NCBI GenBank assembly: GCA_027295245.1
Contig: JAPULF010000180.1
Location: 1-6,906 of the forward strand
Origin: Planctomycetota bacterium
Lineage (GTDB): Bacteria; Planctomycetota; Phycisphaerae; UBA1845; UTPLA1
Direction of reading: 5' to 3'
Length of the DNA stretch: 6,906 bases
Positions 1 through 5,539 of the stretch are shown here, one piece after another. Within the stretch, counting starts at the first letter, position 1; each line of letters opens with the position of its first letter. The position numbers and the translations under genes are program-made. A model generated the notes under the pieces. It was not told the origin of the DNA, ran no database searches, and was given only the letters and a program-made list of their open reading frames with translations.

Positions 1-507
1 TTCTTCGGTGAGGATTTCATCGGCAGCCTACCCGTTCAATTCGTTTCGATCTTCGAGCCGCCCATCGGGGTGGATCCGTTTTCGGGGCCGACCCGGGCCG
101 CGTTTCGCGTCGCGATTCCACCGAGCTACCAGGGACTCAACCCGGTCACGCTGCGACTGTTTCTTCGCAGGGACTCGCAGACACCGCCCGTCGCAGGCTC
201 ACTCGAATTCAACATATTCGGGAAGCGGTTGATCGATGCTTCCGGAACATTCGACGACTACTTGAACCCCGCCGGCCGAAACGTGACGGTGGACCCGTCA
301 GTCAGCGCCGCCGAATTCAAGTTGATCGATCTACCGCTCAACACGTCGCCGGACGGACTTGGGGGAGGCCCCCTCGCCGCGGGGCAATTCCTGGCATTCG
401 AAATCGGGGCGACCGCCGACGACGGGGCCTCCTACATCCTCCTGGGAGCCGAATTGTACGAGACTGAGACAGCACCGCCGGTTTCCGGTGCTACGATTAA
501 TCCCTAG
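1..507 (+). CDS. C-terminal part of an unrecognised, probably beta-rich protein (5' end outside window)
   Basis: The reading frame is open from the first base of the window to a TAG at 505-507, giving 168 residues. The true start lies upstream, and the in-frame GTG at 70 is only an internal codon. I do not recognise the family. The visible part alternates short hydrophobic strands with Gly/Pro/Asp/Asn turns (for example FRVAIPPSYQG, VTLRLFLRRD, SLEFNIFGKRL, FLAFEIGATADDG, YILLGAELYE). It contains no cysteine and no predicted membrane helix. This composition suggests an all-beta, extracytoplasmic or virion/structural type fold. The end (TETAPPVSGATINP) is a flexible, Pro/Thr/Ser-rich tail with no sorting signal I can name. 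The amphipathic strand pattern and stop placement support a real gene over the competing frames. A kinase gene follows 253 bases downstream on the same strand, with a candidate promoter between, so co-transcription is uncertain. Confidence 0.65.
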   Translation, partial: FFGEDFIGSLPVQFVSIFEPPIGVDPFSGPTRAAFRVAIPPSYQGLNPVTLRLFLRRDSQTPPVAGSLEFNIFGKRLIDASGTFDDYLNPAGRNVTVDPSVSAAEFKLIDLPLNTSPDGLGGGPLAAGQFLAFEIGATADDGASYILLGAELYETETAPPVSGATINP

Positions 508-628
508 ACCGATATGCGTGTCTAACACCGATGTCGAGCCGGAATCGGCGGGTGGAGCGTACGTCGAGTCTACAGACGCCCGAAGTACCGTGCCCCGGGA
601 GACGGATGTTGTAGTTTGATTTAACCTC

Positions 629-657
629 TTGACGCATATAGACTAAGAGTGTAAACA
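629..657 (+). promoter_or_regulatory. Candidate sigma70-type promoter for the kinase gene
   Basis: TTGACG at 629-634 matches the -35 consensus at five of six positions. A 17-base spacer leads to TAAACA at 652-657, a weak -10 (three of six). The local sequence is AT-richer than its surroundings. Transcription from here would give a leader of about 95 bases before the ATG at 761. The assignment rests only on motif and spacing. Confidence 0.35.
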
Positions 658-670
658 TCTCCGTCATCGT

Positions 671-690
671 CTTCGGGCCAAGTACCGAAG
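671..690 (+). other. Small hairpin in the kinase leader
   Basis: CTTCGG (671-676) pairs perfectly with CCGAAG (685-690) around an 8-base loop. It lies 70-90 bases before the kinase start, in the expected 5' leader. No T-run follows, so it is not an intrinsic terminator. It could be a leader structure or chance in GC-rich DNA. Nothing else recognisable was seen between 508 and 760. Confidence 0.25.
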
Positions 691-760
691 CTCGACAAAC
701 TCGCCTGAACACGACGGACCGGGGCGCGTTAAACTCGAATTTGAATCGGCCGATTCGCCA

Positions 761-2032
761 ATGACCGACGATGCCTCCCAAGAGCGAAGCCGACCTGACC
801 CCCGCTCCGACAGCTTTGTCGAGCGCACGGTCGTCGATCTCAAGCTCGCAACGCAGGCCGAAGTAAACGCCTGCCAGGCGAAACAAAAAAAACTGCGCGC
901 CGCCGGCAAGTCCGCCCGGCTGTCCGACATCCTGGTCAAAAACGGATTCGTCACCGCCAGCCAGCTTGATCGACTGATGAACCCGTCGGAAGACTCGGGC
1001 ACCCGAACCCTCCAGCAAATCCCGGGATTTCAGATCATGCAAAAAATCGGGGCCGGCGCCATGGCCACGGTTTACAAGGCCAAACAGCTCTCCCTGGACA
1101 GGATCGTCGCCATCAAGGTCCTGCCCAAACGCCTCAGCGAAAACCCCGAATTCGTCGAACGCTTCTATCGGGAAGGCCGGGCCGCCGCCAAGCTCAACCA
1201 CAACAACATCGTGCAGGCGATCGATGTTGGCGAGAACGGCGGATACCACTACTTCGTCATGGAGTTCGTGGATGGGAGCACGGTCTATGACGAATTCATC
1301 AAAAACCGCTCTTTCGACGAAGCACGGGCCCTCGACATCATCCGCCAAGTCGGCTTGGCCCTGGAACACGCCCACGCCCGAGGGTTCATCCACCGCGACG
1401 TAAAGCCTAAGAACATCATCATTACCAAGGACGGAACCGCCAAGCTCGCCGACATGGGCCTCGCCCGGGCCGCTGGCGACGAGGCCGCGGCGGCTGCCGA
1501 GGCCGGACGGGCCTACGGAACGCCCTACTACATCTCGCCGGAACAGGTGCGAGGCCAGGTCAACGTCGATTTTCGCACCGACGTGTATTCCCTCGGGGCG
1601 ACTCTCTACCACATGGTCACCGGCAAGGTCCCCTTCGACGGACCCACGCCGGCCGCCGTGATGCACAAGCACCTCAAGGAACCGCTCATCCCGCCGGACC
1701 ATGTCAATGCCAAGCTCTCGACCGGCCTCGCCGAGATCATCGAGCGAATGATGGCAAAGGATCGGGACAAACGGTACGCCGCAACCACCGACGTCCTGAT
1801 AGACCTCGAAAAACTGCAACGAGGCGAAGCCCCCTTGCAGGCGCGCAGCGGCTACGCGGATTCACTCTTGGAAAACCTCGCCGACGGCCGCGAAGAAGAA
1901 GGAGAATGGCAACCGCGACATTCCTCCATCGCGCAGGAATCGTCCGCGTCACACTGGCCCATCGTGGTGATCGCGTTGTCCGCGGTCATCGTTGTATTGC
2001 TGATTGTGATAGGAATGCTCGCATTGCGATGA
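761..2032 (+). CDS. Hanks-type Ser/Thr protein kinase with C-terminal membrane anchor
   Basis: A 423-residue kinase that should phosphorylate Ser/Thr on cytoplasmic proteins. Residues about 18-75 form a helical module (LATQAEVN...LSDILVKNGFVTASQLDRLM) of the kind found at the N-terminus of many planctomycete kinases and resembling type II secretion/MshE N-domains. The kinase domain (about 90-355) has the glycine loop GAGAMATV (97-104), catalytic Lys119 in AIKVL, helix-C Glu138, HRDVKPKN (211-218, catalytic Asp213), GTPYYISPE (253-261), Asp274 and Arg338. The Mg-binding DFG is DMG (231-233), keeping the Asp. The activation loop has an Ala-rich stretch (240-248). A hydrophilic linker leads to one membrane helix (about 399-420) that ends three residues before the C-terminus, so the protein is tail-anchored and has no PASTA or other external domain. 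No clear Shine-Dalgarno precedes ATG 761. That start is chosen because it is the first in frame and keeps the whole N-module. All catalytic residues are present, so it is probably active. Confidence 0.95.
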   Translation: MTDDASQERSRPDPRSDSFVERTVVDLKLATQAEVNACQAKQKKLRAAGKSARLSDILVKNGFVTASQLDRLMNPSEDSGTRTLQQIPGFQIMQKIGAGAMATVYKAKQLSLDRIVAIKVLPKRLSENPEFVERFYREGRAAAKLNHNNIVQAIDVGENGGYHYFVMEFVDGSTVYDEFIKNRSFDEARALDIIRQVGLALEHAHARGFIHRDVKPKNIIITKDGTAKLADMGLARAAGDEAAAAAEAGRAYGTPYYISPEQVRGQVNVDFRTDVYSLGATLYHMVTGKVPFDGPTPAAVMHKHLKEPLIPPDHVNAKLSTGLAEIIERMMAKDRDKRYAATTDVLIDLEKLQRGEAPLQARSGYADSLLENLADGREEEGEWQPRHSSIAQESSASHWPIVVIALSAVIVVLLIVIGMLALR

Positions 2033-2185
2033 TTCGCGCATCAGAAGCGCAGCTCTTGCGCGTTCGCAAACGTTCTTGACGTGTTTCCCCGCAATCCTCC
2101 GCAAAACAGACCGAGGCCGTTCCTGCCGATGACAATCTTTTTGAAATAATTCACAGAAACTTCTGGCCTTCTATCCGGAACCCTT

Positions 2186-2198
2186 GTAGGATTCCTAC
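2186..2198. promoter_or_regulatory. 13-bp palindrome, possible operator upstream of the sigma factor gene
   Basis: GTAGGA-T-TCCTAC has perfect 6-bp arms around a single central base, as expected for a site bound by a dimeric regulator. It lies about 170 bases before the sigma factor start and about 34 bases before a TATACT -10-like box. The arms are long enough to be unusual but short enough to arise by chance, and no cognate regulator can be named. Confidence 0.25.
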
Positions 2199-2350
2199 GC
2201 CGCAGAAGAGTTCAGGAGGTACTCACAGTCTTATACTCCGGCAAGGATGCTGGGGTTCGAACCTACCCTTCCTCAAAACCGAATAGTCTTGCTGGTCTGC
2301 ACGGAATGCGCAAGGTTCTGTCGTCGCGCGGCGATTGAACCCGTGTGAAC

Positions 2351-2357
2351 AAGGGAG
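2351..2357 (+). promoter_or_regulatory. Ribosome binding site that fixes the sigma factor start
   Basis: AAGGGAG at 2351-2357 lies 8 bases before ATG 2366, a normal Shine-Dalgarno distance. It overlaps codons that would follow an in-frame GTG at 2345, so it favours ATG 2366 over that GTG as the start. Confidence 0.6.
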
Positions 2358-2365
2358 TGTTCCAA

Positions 2366-3142
2366 ATGAAACCCTCGCGCCGCGTTGCAGATGTGCTCTG
2401 GAAACAATACCTGGTCGACCACCAGGTAGAATACCGAAACAAACTGGTCGAACATTATCGCCCCATCGTACACATGCAGGCAGCACGCCTCGCGCAAAAA
2501 CTCCCCGCGCAAATCAGCTACGACGAGATTTGCTCCGCGGGGTACGACGGACTGATCGAAGCCGTCCAGGCCTACGACCCGTCCCACAAGGCAAAGTTCG
2601 AGACCTTTTGCCAACAGAGAATACACGGGGCCGTCATGGATTGGCTCCGCACCCTCGACGGCCAGTCCCGAACCGTTCGCAGCTTCGAAAAGCAGAGGAT
2701 GCGAAGCAAGGAAGTGCTCGACTCCCACCTCGGACGCCCACCCACCGAAATAGAGCTGGCCGAAAAGATGGGGATTTCACGGGAACGCTTCTCGGAACTG
2801 TCGCGGCTTTCCAGACTCGGCCACGAAGTCCATCTCTCGGCCGTTCAAAACGACGACGACGGCAATCACCGCGGACCCGCCGGAGGATGGGATATTCGGG
2901 ACTACCGGGCCACCGACCCAGCCCAGCGAGTGTCCCGAAAACTATTGACCGACTATCTGACCAAGGGCCTGAACCGCGAAGAACGACTCGTTCTAATCCT
3001 GTATTACACCGAGGGTCTCACCATGGCCGAGATCGGGCTCGTGTTGGACCTGTCGGAATCTCGCGTGAGCCAGATACACAAAGACGTAATCGAACGTTTG
3101 CGACGTAGATTCAAGGAAGAAGGAACCGAAATGGTGGCGTAG
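2366..3142 (+). CDS. FliA/WhiG-family (group 3) RNA polymerase sigma factor
   Basis: A 258-residue sigma factor that should direct RNA polymerase to a specific promoter set. Region 2 spans about 24-98 and carries the family signature from LVEHYRPIVHMQA through DEICSAGYDGLIEAVQAYDP to KFETFCQQRIHGAVMDWLR. Region 3 (about 102-148) has the LGRPPTEIELAEKMGIS helix pair. A charged Asp/Gly-rich linker (161-185) leads to region 4 (about 190-250), with LNREERLVLILYYTEGLTM and the helix-turn-helix TMAEIGLVLDLSESRVSQIH (219-238). Length and domain order match FliA/WhiG and the Bacillus SigF/SigB class rather than ECF factors. The usual WVPRSVR between regions 2 and 3 is altered to QSRTVRSFEK. No flagellar gene is in the window, so a flagellar role cannot be assumed. 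An RsbW-like anti-sigma gene lies about 1.4 kb away on the other strand and is an obvious candidate partner. A strong hairpin follows the stop. Confidence 0.95.
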   Translation: MKPSRRVADVLWKQYLVDHQVEYRNKLVEHYRPIVHMQAARLAQKLPAQISYDEICSAGYDGLIEAVQAYDPSHKAKFETFCQQRIHGAVMDWLRTLDGQSRTVRSFEKQRMRSKEVLDSHLGRPPTEIELAEKMGISRERFSELSRLSRLGHEVHLSAVQNDDDGNHRGPAGGWDIRDYRATDPAQRVSRKLLTDYLTKGLNREERLVLILYYTEGLTMAEIGLVLDLSESRVSQIHKDVIERLRRRFKEEGTEMVA

Positions 3143-3162
3143 CGACGACGCCGGTGCATGTG

Positions 3163-3192
3163 CAATCGCGCGGGTCAAGGCCCGTGCGATTG
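3163..3192. terminator. Strong 12-bp hairpin after the sigma factor gene
   Basis: CAATCGCGCGGG (3163-3174) pairs with CCCGTGCGATTG (3181-3192), 12 contiguous pairs including one G-T wobble, around a 6-base loop. It starts 21 bases after the sigma factor stop. There is no T-run on either side, so it is not a classic intrinsic terminator. It may stabilise the mRNA end or mark a factor-assisted stop for the convergent genes. Confidence 0.5.
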
Positions 3193-3228
3193 AACAGGCC
3201 CGGCGACCGCCACGCAGCCCTTAGGACG

Positions 3229-3288
3229 CTATCTCGAGAGCGACGGTGGCACTGGTTTCTAACCGGTGGAAAACGCGTCTTGAGATAG
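3229..3288. repeat. Two-tier palindromic element with the GTGGCACTGG repeat core
   Basis: The outer arms CTATCTCGAGA (3229-3239) and TCTTGAGATAG (3278-3288) give 11 contiguous pairs with one G-T wobble. Inside them CACTGG (3250-3255) pairs with CCGGTG (3263-3268), again with one wobble. The 14 bases GTGGCACTGGTTTC (3246-3259) are identical to 6663-6676 in the repeat mosaic at the right edge, so this is a copy of a dispersed element. It sits between the convergent sigma factor and mlaE-like genes, where it may act as a two-way transcription barrier. Confidence 0.6.
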
Positions 3289-3338
3289 TTCCCAGGCGTT
3301 CGGCGAAGGATCCCCGGACCGGAGCACGAACCCGCGCC

Positions 3339-4205
3339 CTACAGACCAAAGGCATAGAAGAGCGCGGTAAACACCACGTCGGCAAGAATCAGAGCGACGA
3401 TGCACTTCACGACCGTCCCCGTCGTTGCACGGCCCACGCCTTCCGCGCCGCCGGAAACGCTCAGCCCTTCGTAGCATGCAATGATAGAGATCATCAAGCC
3501 GAAAACGGCTGCCTTGATCAGCCCCGTGATGAAGTCGGTCACCGTGATGGCGTCCCGCGTATAGGAAAGATAAACCGTGGAGTCGATGTTGAGAATCTGC
3601 GTCCCCGTCAGAAACCCGCCGAAAACGCCGACGATATCGGCGATCACCGTCAACAACGTCAGCATCACGATCGTGGCAACGACTCGCGGAACCACGAGAT
3701 ATTGAATGGGATTGAGCGCCGTCGCCCGCAGGGCCTTGATCTCTTCGCCCTCTACCATCGTCCCGAGTTCCGCCGCGATGCTCGCCCCCGCAAACCCCGA
3801 CAAAACGATCCCCGCTAGCAACGGACCCAACTCCCGGAACATGGCAATCGCCACGATGTCGGCCACCCGCTCGATCTGACCGTAGGACTTCAGCGTCGGA
3901 GCCATTTGCAGCGCCAGGATGATCCCGATGAAGACCTCAACCAGCACCACGATCGAGATACTCTTGACCCCGACCCGGACCATCTGCGACCAGAGGTTCT
4001 CCCAACCGAACCGAATCTCCGGGCTTCGCAGACCCTTGAAGAGCCACCTGACGGTATCCCCGATGAGATAGACGCCCCCGCCGATGAACTTGACGAGTCC
4101 CGCCCCCGAATCCAACCGCCGGTACATGGTCCGACCGATCGCCTCAACCGCTCGACCGACCCAGCTGGAACGCCCCCGGCCGGATGCCTGCGGCCCCTCG
4201 CTCAT
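3339..4205 (-). CDS. mlaE: MlaE/YrbE-family ABC transporter permease
   Basis: A 288-residue inner-membrane permease of the MlaE family. Known members pair with an MlaF ATPase, an MlaD MCE protein and often an MlaB STAS subunit to move phospholipids between the membranes. Membrane segments are visible at about 84-106, 126-148, 168-200, 225-245 and 264-286, after a cytoplasmic amphipathic start. Family signatures are FRELGPLLAGIVLSG (123-137), AAELGTM (144-150), the cytoplasmic coupling stretch EEIKALRATALNPIQYLVVP (154-173) and GGAEGVGRATT (252-262). One oddity is Phe138, where many homologues have Arg after LSG. The ATG overlaps the STAS stop by 4 bases (ATGA), and AGGAGG at 4221-4216, inside the STAS codons, is 10 bases upstream. 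The start is therefore well supported and the two genes are coupled. No mlaF, mlaD or mlaC gene follows, because the operon ends against the convergent sigma factor gene. Confidence 0.93.
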   Translation of the reverse strand: MSEGPQASGRGRSSWVGRAVEAIGRTMYRRLDSGAGLVKFIGGGVYLIGDTVRWLFKGLRSPEIRFGWENLWSQMVRVGVKSISIVVLVEVFIGIILALQMAPTLKSYGQIERVADIVAIAMFRELGPLLAGIVLSGFAGASIAAELGTMVEGEEIKALRATALNPIQYLVVPRVVATIVMLTLLTVIADIVGVFGGFLTGTQILNIDSTVYLSYTRDAITVTDFITGLIKAAVFGLMISIIACYEGLSVSGGAEGVGRATTGTVVKCIVALILADVVFTALFYAFGL

Positions 4206-4549
4206 GTATCAAGGGCCTCCTGCTCGGTGTCGCAAATGGTGAAAAACTTGTCGAGCTTGGTGATCTCGAACACCGATCGAACACGCGGATTCAGGCCGAT
4301 CAGAGCCATCGTGCCCTTATACGCCGTGACCCGCCGCAGAATCTCGACGAGCGTCCCAACGCCGGAAGAGTCCATGTACGGCACCTCTCCAAGGTCGACG
4401 ATCAACCGCTTCGGACGCCCGTTCGCAATGTTGACCAGCGTTGCGTGAAGAGTCGGAGCGTGGTGCAGGTCCACGTCTCCCGACAACGCAACAACGGTTG
4501 CGGTTTCCGACTTTCGAACCTCCTTCACGATGTTGGGTGTATCATCCAT
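4202..4549 (-). CDS. Single-domain STAS protein (anti-anti-sigma factor, RsbV/SpoIIAA type)
   Basis: A 115-residue protein that is one STAS domain from end to end. It runs from a beta strand TATVVALSGDVDL (16-28), through RLIVDLGEVPYMDSSGVGTL (48-67), to TMALIGLNPRVRSVFEITKL (80-99). Asp60-Ser61-Ser62-Gly63 is the phosphorylation motif of SpoIIAA/RsbV, so Ser61 is the expected target of a cognate serine kinase. When unphosphorylated, such proteins bind the anti-sigma factor and release sigma. The gene overlaps the upstream anti-sigma gene by 8 bases and the downstream permease gene by 4. The same fold is used by MlaB, the STAS subunit of the Mla transporter, so the tie to mlaE gives a real alternative role. 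The intact DSSG motif and neighbouring kinase favour partner switching, and both roles may hold. The start codon has no strong Shine-Dalgarno of its own, consistent with coupling. Confidence 0.92.
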   Translation of the reverse strand: MDDTPNIVKEVRKSETATVVALSGDVDLHHAPTLHATLVNIANGRPKRLIVDLGEVPYMDSSGVGTLVEILRRVTAYKGTMALIGLNPRVRSVFEITKLDKFFTICDTEQEALDT

Positions 4550-5042
4550 GGTCGCCGTCTTTTGGATCTGTCTGACTCGTGCCCCGTTCGCCCTCGGACG
4601 ACGAGTCGTCCGCCCTTGAAACGTACTTGACCATACGCAACTGCATGCCGCCGTCGGGCGGACAACTGTATTCCACTTCGTCCATCACGGTCTTTATGAT
4701 GTGTACGCCCAACCCGCCGGGCCGAAGGTCGTCGAGGTCGCGGCCTTGAATCGTATCCGGATCCACCTGCCGGCCGTTGTCGCGAACGACGATGCAAAGC
4801 CCCGGATCGCCGGTGGACGATCGCAGCACCGACAGCGTGATGTCAATCGGCTTGTCGGGCTGGCCGCTATACCCGTGTTTAATCACGTTGGCCAGCGCCT
4901 CATCGATCGCCAGGGCCAGCTCGTTGGCGTCTTGCTCGCTGAATCCCTCCATCTTGGCCATGCGCTCCGCGGCGCTGCGAACCACCGGAAGACTCTTCGG
5001 GTGGCTCGCGATCGACAGCTTGACGATCTCGGCCTCGTTCAT
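4542..5042 (-). CDS. RsbW/SpoIIAB-like anti-sigma factor serine kinase (GHKL ATPase)
   Basis: A 166-residue soluble ATPase of the HATPase/GHKL fold. Visible boxes are the N-box in ELALAIDEALANVIKHGY (41-58, Glu48 and Asn52), the G1 box VVRDNGRQVDP (85-95, Asp88-x-Gly90) and the G2 region RPGGLGVHIIKTVMDEVEY (107-125). They are followed by the closing strand MQLRMVKYV (133-141). Proteins of this type bind and silence a sigma factor and phosphorylate the STAS antagonist on serine. An acidic, polar tail (about 144-166) extends past the domain. The start at 5042 is chosen because it overlaps the upstream stop as ATGA and begins the domain at its usual place. A longer in-frame start at 5156 would add a low-complexity Arg/Gly stretch lying over the previous gene. 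The next gene, the STAS protein, overlaps by 8 bases. The sigma target is not proven, and the FliA/WhiG-type factor at 2366-3142 is the nearest candidate. Confidence 0.92.
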   Translation of the reverse strand: MNEAEIVKLSIASHPKSLPVVRSAAERMAKMEGFSEQDANELALAIDEALANVIKHGYSGQPDKPIDITLSVLRSSTGDPGLCIVVRDNGRQVDPDTIQGRDLDDLRPGGLGVHIIKTVMDEVEYSCPPDGGMQLRMVKYVSRADDSSSEGERGTSQTDPKDGDHG

Positions 5043-5482
5043 TGCTCGACTCTGTCCGGGCTCACGTTGCCGTCGGCCGCCGCCTGAGCCGCCGGTGGCT
5101 CGTCCTCGACCGCGTCGGGCGACATGTGACGACCCGCCTCGACGTACTCTCGCCACAGCTTGACGGCGACGGCCCGCTGGTCCGCCGGTTTGGCATAATC
5201 GTAACCCAACCGGTTGCCCGTCATCTTATCCAGGGCCTTGATCGCAAACAGCCGGACCGCCTCGTCCTCGTCCTCGAGTCTGTCCACCAGCAACGGCACG
5301 GAATGCCGGTCGTTCGACTCGGCCGCCTCCCGAATCGCCAAAACGCGACCCAGTGCATCCGGCGAGTTCATGCCTCGCCGGACTTCGTGCGAACTGCTGC
5401 ACGAGGGACTCGCTCCGATACACAGCACCAAGGCCGCCGTCAGTTTGGGCCGTAGCCTCTTGCGCCACCTGATCCGCAGCAT
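5039..5482 (-). CDS. Small HEAT-repeat protein with signal peptide, putative lipoprotein
   Basis: A 147-residue protein. The N-terminus is strongly basic (RIRWRKRLRPK), followed by a short hydrophobic core (LTAALVLCIGA) and then SPSCSSS. Cys28 could be a lipidated cysteine, but the lipobox (Ser-Pro-Ser-Cys) is poor. Residues about 45-90 form one or two HEAT-like helix pairs, seen best in SVPLLVDRLEDEDEAVRLFA (61-80) and IKALDKMTG. A segment RAVAVKLWREYVEAG (103-117) follows, as is common in planctomycete HEAT proteins. The C-terminus is acidic, Ala/Pro-rich and probably disordered. Such repeats bind other proteins, and no enzyme motif is visible. The stop overlaps the anti-sigma start by 4 bases (ATGA), so synthesis of this exported protein is tied to that of a cytoplasmic anti-sigma factor. 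It might be a sensor or envelope partner, which is inference. There is no Shine-Dalgarno before ATG 5482. A later start would remove the signal peptide. Confidence 0.8.
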   Translation of the reverse strand: MLRIRWRKRLRPKLTAALVLCIGASPSCSSSHEVRRGMNSPDALGRVLAIREAAESNDRHSVPLLVDRLEDEDEAVRLFAIKALDKMTGNRLGYDYAKPADQRAVAVKLWREYVEAGRHMSPDAVEDEPPAAQAAADGNVSPDRVEQ

Positions 5483-5488
5483 GGATCA

Positions 5489-5517
5489 ATCGTATTGCAA
5501 AGCCGATACGGACACAA
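5489..5517 (-). promoter_or_regulatory. Weak candidate promoter for the four-gene - strand operon
   Basis: Reading the - strand, TTGTGT (5517-5512) and TACGAT (5494-5489, four of six matches) are 17 bases apart. Transcription would start at or next to the ATG at 5482, which would make the first mRNA leaderless and explain the missing ribosome site. The -35 matches only at TTG, so this is a weak call. Confidence 0.2.
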
Positions 5518-5539
5518 CAAGCGCCTCGGGTCCGAGCGC
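5512..5539 (-). terminator. Possible intrinsic terminator or attenuator after the 335-aa gene
   Basis: On the - strand the stop codon of the 335-aa gene runs directly into a GC-rich hairpin: GCG-CTCG pairs with CGAG-CGC, with one bulged base and a 4-base loop. TTGTTGTGT (5520-5512) follows. The T-run is imperfect, so termination may be partial and leave some read-through into the lipoprotein operon. Confidence 0.4.

Larger units (their letters stand above)
2033..2365. other. 333-base intergenic region and leader before the sigma factor gene
   Basis: No convincing gene lies here. It contains a weak 5-bp hairpin (GCGCA/TGCGC, around 2047-2062) just after the kinase stop, an AT-rich patch (about 2136-2156), the palindrome at 2186-2198, an unused Shine-Dalgarno-like AGGAGGT (2214-2220), and a good -10-like TATACT (2232-2237) that lacks a matching -35. 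The palindrome sits about 35-45 bases upstream of that -10, where an operator could act. A 33-codon open frame (2247-2348) has no recognisable family and only a poor ribosome site, so I did not call it. Confidence 0.4.

Noticed and set aside
538..549. GCCG/CGGC hairpin after the first gene as a terminator
   Set aside because: The stem has only four pairs and no T-run follows.
497..1819. Long open frame (440 codons) antisense to the kinase gene
   Set aside because: It mirrors the codon bias of the kinase on the other strand. The kinase frame has all family motifs, while the antisense product is Gly/Val/Asp-rich with no recognisable domain.
2213..2220. Near-perfect Shine-Dalgarno sequence CAGGAGGT in the sigma factor leader
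   Set aside because: No ATG, GTG or TTG follows at a usable distance. The next ATG is about 27 bases away and opens only a 33-codon frame with no recognisable product.
2240..2275. tRNA-like GGTTCGAACC sequence
   Set aside because: The motif resembles a T-arm, but the flanking five bases do not pair on either strand and no anticodon or acceptor stem can be built around it.
2247..2348. 33-codon open frame containing VCTEC, faintly like ribosomal protein L33
   Set aside because: It lacks the second Cys pair and the basic core of L33, is too short, and overlaps the sigma factor leader. The likeness is chance.
2345..2365. Upstream in-frame GTG start for the sigma factor
   Set aside because: It would put the only good Shine-Dalgarno inside the coding region. 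ATG 2366 lies 8 bases after that site.
5043..5156. Extended N-terminus for the anti-sigma kinase
   Set aside because: It would add 38 low-complexity Arg/Gly residues overlapping the HEAT protein gene. The ATGA junction at 5042-5039 gives a domain-perfect start.
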